In this document: piece after piece, positions 24,186-33,829 of the stretch
Position numbering within the stretch: position 1 is the stretch's first letter
How the letters are laid out: every line of letters starts with the position of its first letter
Source of the DNA: Flavobacteriaceae bacterium
Lineage (GTDB): Bacteria > Bacteroidota > Bacteroidia > Flavobacteriales > Flavobacteriaceae
Reading direction: 5' to 3'
Assembly: GCA_027065775.1 (NCBI GenBank)
Contig: JAMONN010000007.1
Coordinates: forward strand, 1 to 58,104
Length of the DNA: 58,104 nt
Program-made: the position numbers and the translations under genes
The notes under the pieces: model-generated
Database searches by the model: none
What the model was told of the DNA's origin: nothing
What the model saw: only the letters and a program-made list of their open reading frames with translations

Positions 24186-25628
24186 TTACTCTAACAAATC
24201 ATATCTAAATTTAGGAAAACCTCTTTGACCTAAATTATCTGTTTCTGTTCCTAAAAATGTAGTAAACTCTATTTTATATACATTATCATCTGTATCTTTT
24301 AATACATAAAATCTTTCGGCAGTAACAGTTCCGCTAAAAACACTTCGCCAACTGTTACCAATTGTAGAATGATTAAAACTAAATTCGTTATTATTTACAT
24401 CATCTAAATTAAATGTATCATAATCTCCATCGACTAAATAAATACTGACGTTAGATTTGCCATTTGTTAAAACGATGTCGCTAAAAAATATAAACCCAAA
24501 AGAATTGCCACCAACAAAAAATTCTTGATTAAAAGGCGTAAAATGTAAATCCCATTTATCTTTTTCAGGTTCTACGATTACTTCTGTATTGGTTTCAAAA
24601 TCGAAGAAATTAAAGTTGTATAATTCGTTTTTTGAAATTGTAACTTCTTGATGTGTCGTGTCATTTAAGTCAGCATATTGTAAAATATAATTTTCGTTAT
24701 TACGTAAAACTCTAATTTTTTTCCAACCTTTTAAATCTCCACTAATTGCAGCAGAACCAATTTCTGGAGTTACATTAGATAATGCAAAACCTAGATTAAC
24801 GATATAAACTTTATTATCACTTTCATTTTCAAATACTTCGGAAATAACCAAACCATCTAAATCACCATTATCCGTATCAAAATATGGTACATTTGTTCCA
24901 TCATTTGTAGAAATTAATGCTAAAGATTGAATGGTTTGTACTTCGGTATCTAAATCGGTAACAGCATCGATATTATTAGTTGTTAAAACGCCTGCGCCCA
25001 TACCGATGGAAGAATTTAATAATACTTTAAATTCATTCCCTGAATAAAATCCTAAATCCCAAATATCACGCTTAACAACAGTTTCTTCCTCTAAACTTAA
25101 ATCTATATAAACCGAATTATTTTGATTTGGTCCACCTGTATTTGGCGCTAAAGTTGTACCTGAAGAAATAGGATCTACAGATAAACTAAAAAAAGTTATT
25201 TCATTATCGGTATTTCCGCTAATCACACTATTGCTATGTGTGTTTTCTTCAATGGTAAAAGTTACTATTTTATCTAAACCTTCAAAAGCATCTATCAATT
25301 TTGAAAATGTAAAATTCACTTCCAAATCGCCAATATTAAAATTTAAAACGATTTTATTATTTTCATTTATTGCTGGTATAGTCGAAAAATCATCATGTAA
25401 ATTAATATTTTCATTTCCTAAAACATCAATAGTAATAGTACCTTTTTCAGTTGCTGGTTTATTAAAAACTAATAATAATTCTTGTTCTGTTTGTAATTCT
25501 TCTAAAAAAAATTCACTAGAATCAAATGCTGCTCCAAAGATGTCTATAATTTCTCCGTCATCTTCGCTACAACTATATCCTAAAAATAAGATGCTTAATA
25601 TGAGTATGATTTTATTTGTAATTTTCAT
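24186..25628 (-). CDS. HmuY family lipoprotein (haem binding)
   Basis: The 480-residue protein has a lipoprotein signal ending in LGYSC. Residues ~30-150 look like a Calx-beta or cadherin-like sandwich. The HmuY-like part follows, with KRDIWDLGFYSGNEFKVLLNSS (~186-207), a second KWDLHFTPF (~355-363), and the C-terminal ERFYVLKDTDDNVYKIEF. HmuY of Porphyromonas captures haem at the cell surface and passes it to the TonB receptor HmuR. The gene begins 2 bp after the receptor's stop, so the pair is an operon. It is about twice the length of P. gingivalis HmuY. Confidence 0.85.
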   Translation of the reverse strand: MKITNKIILILSILFLGYSCSEDDGEIIDIFGAAFDSSEFFLEELQTEQELLLVFNKPATEKGTITIDVLGNENINLHDDFSTIPAINENNKIVLNFNIGDLEVNFTFSKLIDAFEGLDKIVTFTIEENTHSNSVISGNTDNEITFFSLSVDPISSGTTLAPNTGGPNQNNSVYIDLSLEEETVVKRDIWDLGFYSGNEFKVLLNSSIGMGAGVLTTNNIDAVTDLDTEVQTIQSLALISTNDGTNVPYFDTDNGDLDGLVISEVFENESDNKVYIVNLGFALSNVTPEIGSAAISGDLKGWKKIRVLRNNENYILQYADLNDTTHQEVTISKNELYNFNFFDFETNTEVIVEPEKDKWDLHFTPFNQEFFVGGNSFGFIFFSDIVLTNGKSNVSIYLVDGDYDTFNLDDVNNNEFSFNHSTIGNSWRSVFSGTVTAERFYVLKDTDDNVYKIEFTTFLGTETDNLGQRGFPKFRYDLLE

Positions 25629-25630
25629 GG

Positions 25631-27751
25631 TTATATGTTTAAATTGTATGCTAGTTTAAAATAATAAGATGTCCCATAAGCAAAGTCTACATCAAAAACA
25701 GTTGCACCATTTAATTTGGTTTTAATAGTTTTTTCATTTAATAAATTACGAACGCCTATGGTTGTAGTGATTTTATTGTTGTAAAATTTCTTCTGAGCCG
25801 AAGCGTTTAACCAACTAAAGGAATCTCTTTCGCCTTCTTCAAAACCATTTATTGTTTGAAAAAATACAGGACTTTTGCCAGTTAGTTTATAACTTAAATT
25901 AAAATTAGTATTCCATTTAGGTATGGTGTAAGCTAATGAGGAATTAACTTCTAGTGCATATAAAAAATCATCGTTAGCATTTGTTTCACTATCTAATACT
26001 TTTGAAGTACCTGAATATGACAAACCTAATTTTGCTTTAAACCTTTTATAATTTATAGCGTTATTTAAATTAATACCAAAATATTTATACTCATCAATAT
26101 TAATGTATAAATCTCTTCTTGGTGTAACTGTAAAATCAACGGTAACTAATTCAATTCTGTCGTTAACATCTAGATAAGTAACTGTTAATTTATTAGTTAG
26201 TTTTACAGCATCGCCAAACCAAGTTTCTTTTTTTAAATGTGTAAAAAAGGAATAACTTTTTTCTGGTATTAAATTTTCGTTACCTCTTACATTATGTTGT
26301 GCATCTACAAAAAATGTAAATAATTCTTCAAAATTTGGTGTTCTATACGCTGTACCAATAATATTTCTTAAAGTTAAACCTTTGCCGAAGTCGTATTTTG
26401 TACTTAAGGATGCTGCAAACTGATTATCAAATTCTGATTGAAAAGAATATCGGATTCCAGGTTTGAAAGATAATTTTTCGTTTGGATGATACACTGCTTC
26501 CGTAAAAAAATCATAATTAGTTAGACTATGTTTAATATTGTTTCCTGGAATATTACTTACCGAAGCATCTGCAAATCCTTTTTGATTAGACAACTCATAA
26601 CCAACCTGAAAATTATATTTTTTGCCTTTAATAAAATTACCAAACGTTGCTTTAGAATGAAATGCATTTAAAGACAAATATTCTGCCGTTTCGTTATTAG
26701 TTTCTTGTAATTGATTGATGAAAAATTGGTAAGTTTCTACATCTCTTGTCAATTCTTGATAAGAAGCAGAAGCATTATACAAAACACCATTTTTAAATTT
26801 ACCATTGGTATTTATTTGATGAGAAATTCGGTTGTTTTCAAAGATAGAATCTCTCGAAAACGGATTGGGAATAGTCGTTTGAGGATGTATATTTTGTACT
26901 ACAATTGCACTAAATTGATCTAAATTTTCATTAAAAACAGCTAGTTTATAAAAAATATTAAAATGATTTTTTTTATATTTTAAAATAGTTTTTATATTTA
27001 ATTGCTCTTTCGGTAACCATTTATAACCACGACCAACTTCGTTTAATTCTGTTAAATTTTCTACGGTTTCGTTAAAAAATTTACCTTTTCTGTTTTCTAA
27101 AAAACCATCAAATTCATTTCGACTTAGATCTAGACTTGCATAAAAATTATCATTTATATTATGTGCAACTTTAAACGTTTGAATATGTCTACCTTTATTA
27201 CCTAACTTATATTCTTCTCCGACAGTTTCCTCTTGTAAAGAAGCGACAATTTCCCATTTATGTTTAGATGATTTTTTAGTGATAATATTAATGATTCCTG
27301 TTACTGCATTTTCGCCAAATGTAACTGCCATAGAACCTTCTACAATTTCAACTTGCTTTACATTTTCTAAACTTAACTGTGTTAAATCTACATTATTACC
27401 TATGCCAGTATCGCTTACAATAGGTACGCCATCAATCAAAATTTTAAAATATTGACCATCTAAACCAAATAGCGAAACTGTTGAACTGCCTCTACCAGTA
27501 TCTGGAGTTATGGTTAAATTTAATTCATTGGTTAACAAATCGGACATATTACTTCCTGCTTGTCTTTCGATATCTTTTTGTGAAATTACTTTGACTTCAA
27601 AAACCGATTTTTTAACCGATTGCGGTGAAAGTTGTCCAGTAATTACAACTTCATCTAACTTATTTGGTAAAATGCTATCTTGTTTTGCTTCTTGTGCATG
27701 AATTTTGAAAGAAAAAAATATCAAAAAAAGCACTATTAAATGTTTGTTCAT
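25631..27751 (-). CDS. TonB-dependent outer membrane receptor, HmuR-like (haem)
   Basis: The 706-residue protein has a Sec signal, a plug domain (~40-155: DEVVITGQLSPQSVKKSVFEV, then FGENAVTGIINIITKKSS) and a 22-strand barrel ending in an aromatic-rich strand (SYYFKLAYNLNI). FEELFTFF and NIIGTAYRTPNFEEL are typical barrel signatures. The HmuY-like partner directly downstream suggests haem as the substrate. A TAnnTTTG box lies at 27776-27783 (minus strand). No clear Fur box was found by eye. Confidence 0.9.
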   Translation of the reverse strand: MNKHLIVLFLIFFSFKIHAQEAKQDSILPNKLDEVVITGQLSPQSVKKSVFEVKVISQKDIERQAGSNMSDLLTNELNLTITPDTGRGSSTVSLFGLDGQYFKILIDGVPIVSDTGIGNNVDLTQLSLENVKQVEIVEGSMAVTFGENAVTGIINIITKKSSKHKWEIVASLQEETVGEEYKLGNKGRHIQTFKVAHNINDNFYASLDLSRNEFDGFLENRKGKFFNETVENLTELNEVGRGYKWLPKEQLNIKTILKYKKNHFNIFYKLAVFNENLDQFSAIVVQNIHPQTTIPNPFSRDSIFENNRISHQINTNGKFKNGVLYNASASYQELTRDVETYQFFINQLQETNNETAEYLSLNAFHSKATFGNFIKGKKYNFQVGYELSNQKGFADASVSNIPGNNIKHSLTNYDFFTEAVYHPNEKLSFKPGIRYSFQSEFDNQFAASLSTKYDFGKGLTLRNIIGTAYRTPNFEELFTFFVDAQHNVRGNENLIPEKSYSFFTHLKKETWFGDAVKLTNKLTVTYLDVNDRIELVTVDFTVTPRRDLYINIDEYKYFGINLNNAINYKRFKAKLGLSYSGTSKVLDSETNANDDFLYALEVNSSLAYTIPKWNTNFNLSYKLTGKSPVFFQTINGFEEGERDSFSWLNASAQKKFYNNKITTTIGVRNLLNEKTIKTKLNGATVFDVDFAYGTSYYFKLAYNLNI

Positions 27752-27775
27752 TTTAATTTATCTAAATAATATGGG

Positions 27776-27783
27776 CAAAATTA
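27776..27783 (-). promoter_or_regulatory. haem operon promoter -7 box
   Basis: TAATTTTG on the minus strand matches TAnnTTTG, 24 nt before the receptor ATG. Confidence 0.5.
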
Positions 27784-27967
27784 ATAGAATAAAAAAGTTA
27801 AAAATATCCTTATAAGAATTTAAAACATCGAAGGAAATTAAAAAACATTATTAATATAATGTATTGTTATTCAATATTTTAAATGCATTATTTAATAACG
27901 TATTTCGAATTACACTATAATTTAAAATCAAAAACAACGATTAAAAAACAAAAAATATCGCCAAAAG

Positions 27968-28004
27968 AAAAACCGAAATGATTAAAACATCATTTCGGTT
28001 TTTT
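27968..28004. terminator. orphan hairpin between divergent genes
   Basis: AACCGAAATGAT and ATCATTTCGGTT form a 12-bp perfect stem with a 5-nt loop. A-runs lie on the left and T-runs on the right, so it can terminate from either side. It stands between two divergent promoters, where no coding transcript should end. The rest of the 391-bp gap (27752-28142) shows only AT-rich DNA and the two promoters. Confidence 0.65.
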
Positions 28005-28102
28005 TAAATTTAAAGTACAATCTATCTTTCTATATTTAGAGTATAAAAACAGCACTTTTTTAAACTTACATCATATATATAATAAAATCAATCCTTTTTT
28101 AG

Positions 28103-28110
28103 TAATTTTG
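28103..28110 (+). promoter_or_regulatory. M49 peptidase gene promoter -7 box
   Basis: TAATTTTG matches TAnnTTTG, 32 nt before the ATG. Confidence 0.55.
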
Positions 28111-28142
28111 AGGATTACTAATTAATTATCAAATTATATAAA

Positions 28143-30182
28143 ATGAAAAAAATATTTATTTTAAGTTTCGTTTTTGTTTCTTTATTATTTACTTCATGTA
28201 AAGAAGAAGTTAAAACTGAAAAAAAATCAGAAACTAAAAAAGTCAAAACAAGTACTAAAAGTACCTTTGTAGAGCAATTTGCAGATATTAAAGTATTGCG
28301 TTATCAAATTCCGCAATGGGATAAATTATCGTTAAAACAGCAAAAATTAGTTTATTACTTAACCCAAGCAGGTTTAAGTGGTAGAGATATTATGTACGAT
28401 CAAAATTATAGACACAACTTAACTATTAGACGTGCTTTAGAAAATGTATATACTAATTATAAAGGCGACAAATCTTCAAACGATTGGAAAGCATTCGAAA
28501 CTTATTTAAAAAGAATATGGTTTGCAAACGGAATACATCATCATTACGCAAACAGTAAATTTAAACCAGCATTCTCTAAAGAATATTTTAATACCTTATT
28601 AAAAGAAACAAATACGACTTTAAAAGGTAATGCTTATGAAGTTATTTTTAATAATAAAGATGCTAAAAAAGTAAATTTAGACACCAAAAAAGGGTTGATT
28701 TTAGGTTCCGCAGTTAATTTTTACGGCGCAAATGTTACTGCAAAAGATGTGGATAATTTCTACGGAAAATTAGCAGATAAAAATGACAAAACTCCAGTTG
28801 AGTTAGGTTTAAATTCTCAACTAGTTAAAGAAAATGGTGTTTTAAAAGAGCGTGTTTATAAAAGTGGTGGTCTTTATGGAAAGGCAATAGATAAAATTAT
28901 CTTTTGGTTAGAAAAAGCAAAAGGTGTTGCTGAAAACGAAAAACAAGCAGAAGCATTTGCTACGTTAATTGCGTATTTTAAAACAGGAGATTTAGAAAAA
29001 TGGAATGACTATAATGTACTTTGGGCAACAAATACTGAAGGCGATATTGATTATATTTTAGGTTTTATTGAAGTTTATAATGATCCTAAAGGTTATAGAG
29101 GTTCTTACGAAACTATTGTGGAAATTAAAGATTTCGAAATGTCTAAAAAAATGGCAATTGTAGCAGAATCTGCACAATGGTTTGAAGATAATTCTTCTAT
29201 TATGAAAGCACACAAAAAAGCAAATGTGGTTGGCGTTTCTTATAAAACGGTTAATGTTGCTGGTGAAGCTGGTGATTCTTCGCCTTCTACACCAATTGGT
29301 GTTAATTTACCAAATAATAATTGGATTAGAGTTGTGCATGGTTCAAAATCAGTTTCTTTAGGTAATATTATCGAAGCTTACTCAAATGCTGGCGGATCTG
29401 GTAGATTAAAAGAATTTGCTTTTTCTGATGAAGAAGTAGAATACGAATTAAAATATGGTGGTTTAGCTGATAAATTACACACTGCATTACACGAAGTTGT
29501 TGGTCACGCAAGTGGTAGAATTAATGACGGAATTGGGCAACCAAAAGAAACCATGAAAAACTACGCATCTACTTTAGAAGAAGCAAGAGCAGATTTAGTT
29601 GGTTTATACTTTTTACCAAATGAAAAATTAGTTGAAATGGGTATTTCGCCTTCTGCTAAAGGAATTGGTAAAGCAGCATTCGACGGTTATATCCGTAATG
29701 GAATGATGACACAATTAATTAGACTTAATTTAGGCGATGATATCGAAGAAGCACACATGCGTAACAGACAATTAGTTGCTGCTTGGGCATTCGAAAAAGG
29801 AGCAAAAGATAAGGTAATCGAAAAAGTGAAAAAAGACGGTAAGACTTATTTTGTAGTTAGAGATTACGTAAAATTGAAAGGTTTATTTGGCCAATTACTT
29901 AGAGAAATTCAACGAATAAAATCGGAAGGTGATTATGAAGCAGGAAAAAATTTAGTGGAAAATTACGGTGTAAAAGTAGATCAAGAATTACATAAAGAAA
30001 TTTTAGAGCGTAATAGTAAATTTAAATCTGCACCTTATAGTGGTTTTGTAAACCCAGTATTAGTAGCAGAAAAAGATAAAGATGGTAATATTACTGCTGT
30101 TAAAGTTACGCAACCAAATACATTTTCTGATCAAATGTTAGATTACGCTAAACGTTATACGACTTTACCTAATGTGAATTAA
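28143..30182 (+). CDS. dipeptidyl-peptidase III-like metallopeptidase (family M49), lipoprotein
   Basis: The 679-residue protein begins with a lipoprotein signal (MKKIFILSFVFVSLLFTSC). The M49 zinc site is complete: HEVVGH at 450-455 (HExxGH) and EEARAD at 479-484. The enzyme should remove dipeptides from the N-terminus of oligopeptides. Flavobacterial homologues are sometimes mislabelled dihydrofolate reductase; nothing here supports that. The signal places it in the periplasm or outer membrane. A perfect 30-bp palindromic terminator follows. Confidence 0.9.
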   Translation: MKKIFILSFVFVSLLFTSCKEEVKTEKKSETKKVKTSTKSTFVEQFADIKVLRYQIPQWDKLSLKQQKLVYYLTQAGLSGRDIMYDQNYRHNLTIRRALENVYTNYKGDKSSNDWKAFETYLKRIWFANGIHHHYANSKFKPAFSKEYFNTLLKETNTTLKGNAYEVIFNNKDAKKVNLDTKKGLILGSAVNFYGANVTAKDVDNFYGKLADKNDKTPVELGLNSQLVKENGVLKERVYKSGGLYGKAIDKIIFWLEKAKGVAENEKQAEAFATLIAYFKTGDLEKWNDYNVLWATNTEGDIDYILGFIEVYNDPKGYRGSYETIVEIKDFEMSKKMAIVAESAQWFEDNSSIMKAHKKANVVGVSYKTVNVAGEAGDSSPSTPIGVNLPNNNWIRVVHGSKSVSLGNIIEAYSNAGGSGRLKEFAFSDEEVEYELKYGGLADKLHTALHEVVGHASGRINDGIGQPKETMKNYASTLEEARADLVGLYFLPNEKLVEMGISPSAKGIGKAAFDGYIRNGMMTQLIRLNLGDDIEEAHMRNRQLVAAWAFEKGAKDKVIEKVKKDGKTYFVVRDYVKLKGLFGQLLREIQRIKSEGDYEAGKNLVENYGVKVDQELHKEILERNSKFKSAPYSGFVNPVLVAEKDKDGNITAVKVTQPNTFSDQMLDYAKRYTTLPNVN

Positions 30183-30193
30183 TTTTTAAAAAT

Positions 30194-30228
30194 AAAAGTC
30201 ATCAATTTAAATTGATGACTTTTTTTGT
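30194..30228 (+). terminator. terminator of the M49 peptidase gene
   Basis: AAAAGTCATCAATTT is followed directly by its exact inverse (30194-30223) and then a T-run, 12 nt after the stop codon. Confidence 0.85.
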
Positions 30229-30258
30229 TTGAGGACTTCTCAATAGGTTATACATTTG

Positions 30259-30282
30259 TAGACCTTCAAGGTTTGTTTTTAC
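30259..30282. repeat. CCTTCAAGG repeat on the 3' side of the RAYT pseudogene
   Basis: GTAGACCTTCAAGGTTTG resembles the AGATCTTCAAGGTTTT sequence on the other side of the pseudogene (30885-30900), as expected for REP-like elements that flank RAYT genes. Confidence 0.55.
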
Positions 30283-30291
30283 CTAAAAATT

Positions 30292-30873
30292 TTATTCTAA
30301 AAGTAATTCTCTAATAAGTTCTAGATTTATTTTTTTACTTTTTAAAACGTATTTTAAATTCTCAACGGAATCAAATAAATTAATAACTTCTTCTCTTTTG
30401 ATAAGAGTTTGTCTATTTGAAATCAATGCTTTATACGAAGAATAATTATATTCAATAATGTTATGATGTGTTGGATTAATATTTACATAAATTATTAGAT
30501 TTCTTAAATAATTTTCATCTTTAATTAATATCCTTTTAGGACTTTTTTGAAATAAACTACCTGTTCTTTGTTGTTGTTTATTAAATGCTTTTGCATAAGC
30601 GTTGAATAAATTTGAAAATGGTTGATATATTTTGGTTTTGTTATTTTTATAATTTTCAGGTAAAATATTTACTGTCTTTTATCCTTAAAATTAAATGAAA
30701 ATGATTTGGTAATAAACAGTAAGAATATATATATCTGCTATTGGAACTAAATATTTTCTCATCAATTTTAAAAAATGAAAATAGTTGTCTTTATTAATAA
30801 AAATAGTTTCTTTATTATTACCTCTATTATAAAAATGATAATATTGAGAAATTTCTAAAGGTTCTAATTTCAT
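30292..30873 (-). pseudogene. REP-associated tyrosine transposase (RAYT, IS200-like), frameshifted
   Basis: Read on the minus strand, three frame segments join into a nearly complete Y1 transposase. They are QYYHFYNRGNNKETIFINKD, then YCLLPNHFHLIL with the HxH metal-binding pair (HFH), then NAYAKAFNKQQQRTGSLFQK and a normal stop. Two frameshifts, one before YCLLPNHFHLIL and one after LRIKDSK, break it. RAYTs are single-copy domesticated relatives of IS200/IS605 transposases that process REP palindromes. Palindromic CTTCAAGG repeats lie on both sides, as expected. It fills most of the gap between the M49 peptidase gene and mutS. Confidence 0.85.
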
Positions 30874-30889
30874 AATATTTATTTTCAGA

Positions 30890-30916
30890 TCTTCAAGGTT
30901 TTAAAAACCTTGAAGA
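30890..30916. repeat. REP-like palindrome beside the RAYT pseudogene
   Basis: CTTCAAGGTTTT and AAAACCTTGAAG form a palindrome between the RAYT start and the mutS stop. A close relative is at 45710-45734, next to a second RAYT remnant. It can double as a mutS terminator. Confidence 0.7.
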
Positions 30917-30923
30917 AAAAAAA

Positions 30924-33545
30924 TCACTTCTTAACCAACATTCTCTTAATCTCATTAAGTTTCATAAGTGCTTCAATAGGCGTTAAAGTATCAATATTAA
31001 CAGCTAATATTTCTTCTTTAATTTCTTCTAAAAGCGGATCATCTAATTTAAAAAAGGAAAGTTGTACATCTTCTTCGGTTGCTTTTTTTAGTTTTTCTTT
31101 AATATCTTCGGAAGCATGACTTTTTTCAAGTCTTTTTAGCATTTTATTGGCTCTATGAATTACTGGGTTTGGCATACCTGCTAATTTCGCTACGTGAATC
31201 CCAAAACTATGTTCAGAACCTCCAGCAACTAATTTACGTAAGAAAATCACGTTGTCTTTTAATTCTTTTACTGAAACATTAAAGTTTTTAATGCGTTCAA
31301 AAGATTCGGTCATGTCGTTTAATTCATGATAATGAGTCGCAAATAGCGTTTTTGCATGAGTTGGATGTTCGTGCAGGTATTCTGCAATTGCCCAAGCAAT
31401 TGAAATACCATCATACGTACTTGTTCCACGACCAATTTCGTCTAATAAAATTAAACTTCTATCGGATAAGTTATTTAGAATACTTGCCGTTTCATTCATT
31501 TCTACCATAAAAGTAGATTCGCCCATAGAAATATTATCACTTGCACCAACACGCGTAAAAATCTTATCAACTACACCAATTTTTGCTTGTTGTGCTGGTA
31601 CATAAGAACCCATTTGCGCGAGTAGAACAATTAAAGCAGTCTGACGTAAAATAGCCGATTTACCACTCATATTTGGACCAGTAATCATGATAATTTGTTG
31701 TTGATTTCGGTTTAAAACCAAATCATTTGCAATATATTCTTCGCCAATTGGCAACTGTTTTTCGATTACAGGATGACGACCATTTTTAATGATTAAATCG
31801 GTAGATTCATCTATTGTTGGTCTAACATAATTATTATCTATCGCTGTTTTTGCAAACGAACACAAACAATCTAATTTTGCAATTTGTTGTGCGTTTTGCT
31901 GTACTTCTTTTAAATATTTTAACAACGAAGTCATTAATTTCTGATAAATCTCTTGCTCTAATTTTGCAATTTTTTCTTCGGCGCCAAGTATTTTCGTTTC
32001 GTATTCTTTCAGTTCTTCGGTAATATATCTTTCGGCAGAAACCAGCGTTTGTTTTCTAATCCATTCTTCTGGCACTTTGTCTTTATGCGTATTTCTTACT
32101 TCAATATAATAACCAAAAACGTTGTTAGATGCTATTTTAAGCGATGTAATTCCTGTACGTTCACTTTCGCGGATGAGCATATTGTTGAGGTATTCTTTTC
32201 CGCTATTTGCTAAACCTCGTAATTCATCTAATTCAGTAGAAACTCCTTCCGCAATAGCGTTACCTTTAGAAATATGCACAGGCGAATCGTTATTTAAAAC
32301 GCGATTTATTTCATTAATAATTTCGGTACATTCGTGTAGTTTTTCGCCAATTTCCTTAAGGGAATTGTTGGTACTTGCTATTGCATTTTGCTTGATAGGT
32401 AAAATTGCTTTTAGCGAATCCTTTAGTAGCACAACCTCACGCGGATTTATACGAGCAGTCGCCACTTTAGAAATCAAACGTTCAATATCACTAATCTGAT
32501 TTATTTGATAAGTTGCAGTTTTGAAAAAGTCAGGATTATCGATTAAATATTTAACAACTTCGTGTCGTTTTTTAATACTTTCTACATGTTTTAAAGGTAA
32601 TGCTAACCAACGTTTTAACAAGCGCGAACCCATTGGCGAAATCGTTTGATCGATAATATCTAAAAGCGTAACGGCATTTACTTGTGTAGAAAAATACAAT
32701 TCTAAATTACGAATGGTAAACTTGTCCATCCAAACATACGTATCTTCCATAATTCTTGTAATGGAAGTGATGTGTGCTAAATGATTATGCTGTGTTTCCG
32801 ATAAATAATATAAAATCGCTCCAGCGGAAATAATACCGTTTTCTAAGTCATCAATTCCAAAACCTTTAAAGCTTTTAATTTTAAAATGATTTTGTAAAGA
32901 TTCGTTTGCGTAGTCGCTATTAAAAATCCAATCGTCTAAATAAAAAGTATTGAAAGTATCGCCAAAAATGTCATTAAAATCTTGTTTAAATTGCTTTTGG
33001 ACTAAGATTTCGCTTGGTTGAAAATTCTGTAATAATTTATCGATGTATTCGGTATTTCCTTCAGCAGTTAAAAATTCACCTGTGGAAACATCTAAAAAGG
33101 AAACTCCTATTTTTTTTTGTAAACCTTTTCTTGTTTTTGCAAAATGTACTGCAGCCAAAAAATTATTCGATTTACTTTGTAAAACATCGTCATTTAAAGA
33201 AACGCCAGGCGTTATGATTTCGGTAACACCACGTTTCACGATGGTTTTAGTCATTTTTGGATCTTCTAATTGATCGCAAATCGCAACACGCATTCCTGCT
33301 TTTACCAATTTTGGTAAATAGGTATTTATAGAATGATGCGGAAAACCTGCAAGTGCGGTTTCGTTTGGTGAACCTGCACCTCTTTTAGTTAAGGTAATGT
33401 TTAAAATTCTCGCTGCTTTTACAGCATCTTCAGCAAAGGTTTCGTAGAAATCACCAACTCTAAACAATAACATTGCATCAGGATATTTCGCCTTAATACC
33501 ATTATATTGTTTCATTAATGGAGATACTTTTTTTGGTTTTGCCAT
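30924..33545 (-). CDS. mutS: DNA mismatch repair protein MutS
   Basis: The 873-residue protein is a full-length MutS. The N-terminal mismatch-binding domain has [15 protein letters not shown] and the Phe-x-Glu-type element GDFYETF (~31-37). The C-terminal ABC ATPase has Walker A GPNMSGKS (~620-628), [18 protein letters not shown] and Walker [13 protein letters not shown]. It recognises base mismatches and recruits MutL. An ATG at 33543-33545 starts it; a TAnnTTTG box at 33616-33623 (minus strand) is likely its promoter, giving a ~65-nt leader. Confidence 0.98.
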   Translation of the reverse strand: MAKPKKVSPLMKQYNGIKAKYPDAMLLFRVGDFYETFAEDAVKAARILNITLTKRGAGSPNETALAGFPHHSINTYLPKLVKAGMRVAICDQLEDPKMTKTIVKRGVTEIITPGVSLNDDVLQSKSNNFLAAVHFAKTRKGLQKKIGVSFLDVSTGEFLTAEGNTEYIDKLLQNFQPSEILVQKQFKQDFNDIFGDTFNTFYLDDWIFNSDYANESLQNHFKIKSFKGFGIDDLENGIISAGAILYYLSETQHNHLAHITSITRIMEDTYVWMDKFTIRNLELYFSTQVNAVTLLDIIDQTISPMGSRLLKRWLALPLKHVESIKKRHEVVKYLIDNPDFFKTATYQINQISDIERLISKVATARINPREVVLLKDSLKAILPIKQNAIASTNNSLKEIGEKLHECTEIINEINRVLNNDSPVHISKGNAIAEGVSTELDELRGLANSGKEYLNNMLIRESERTGITSLKIASNNVFGYYIEVRNTHKDKVPEEWIRKQTLVSAERYITEELKEYETKILGAEEKIAKLEQEIYQKLMTSLLKYLKEVQQNAQQIAKLDCLCSFAKTAIDNNYVRPTIDESTDLIIKNGRHPVIEKQLPIGEEYIANDLVLNRNQQQIIMITGPNMSGKSAILRQTALIVLLAQMGSYVPAQQAKIGVVDKIFTRVGASDNISMGESTFMVEMNETASILNNLSDRSLILLDEIGRGTSTYDGISIAWAIAEYLHEHPTHAKTLFATHYHELNDMTESFERIKNFNVSVKELKDNVIFLRKLVAGGSEHSFGIHVAKLAGMPNPVIHRANKMLKRLEKSHASEDIKEKLKKATEEDVQLSFFKLDDPLLEEIKEEILAVNIDTLTPIEALMKLNEIKRMLVKK

Positions 33546-33615
33546 GTTGTACTAAAAATAGATGTTAATACTCATACCGACTTAAAGTTACGTGTGAGTT
33601 AATTTCATTGATAAG

Positions 33616-33623
33616 CAAATATA
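33616..33623 (-). promoter_or_regulatory. mutS promoter -7 box
   Basis: TATATTTG on the minus strand matches TAnnTTTG, 70 nt before the mutS ATG. Confidence 0.5.
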
Positions 33624-33759
33624 AATGTTTTAGAAGTTTGATTTTTAAAAATTGTAAATACTTTTAAACAAGTGATTTTTAGTCTTATTTAATTCATACG
33701 ATGACTCTCAGAGTATAGCAAAATCTAATTTTATAGAATTTATTACTTAAAAAAAAATG

Positions 33760-33813
33760 GTAAAGACGTTTTGACAAAACGTCTTTACTTTAACAAAAGA
33801 CAAAACATCTTTA
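33760..33813. terminator. GTAAAGACGTTTT hairpin repeat, copy 2 (with an extra half copy)
   Basis: GTAAAGACGTTTT (33760-33772) pairs exactly with AAAACGTCTTTAC (33776-33788). An extra right half, ACAAAACATCTTTAT, follows at ~33800-33814. It lies just beyond the 3' end of the AraC-type gene. Confidence 0.7.
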
Positions 33814-33829
33814 TATTTTATAACTGAGA

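Noticed and set aside
25231-25659. A 142-codon plus-strand frame
   Set aside because: It is antisense to the HmuY-like gene, which has a proper signal peptide and operon position.
28143-30182. Dihydrofolate reductase
   Set aside because: This label is sometimes attached to flavobacterial homologues, but the sequence has the HExxGH and EExxAD zinc site of family M49 and none of the reductase motifs.
32122-32499. A 125-codon plus-strand frame
   Set aside because: It is antisense to the core of mutS and has no promoter box or recognisable product.
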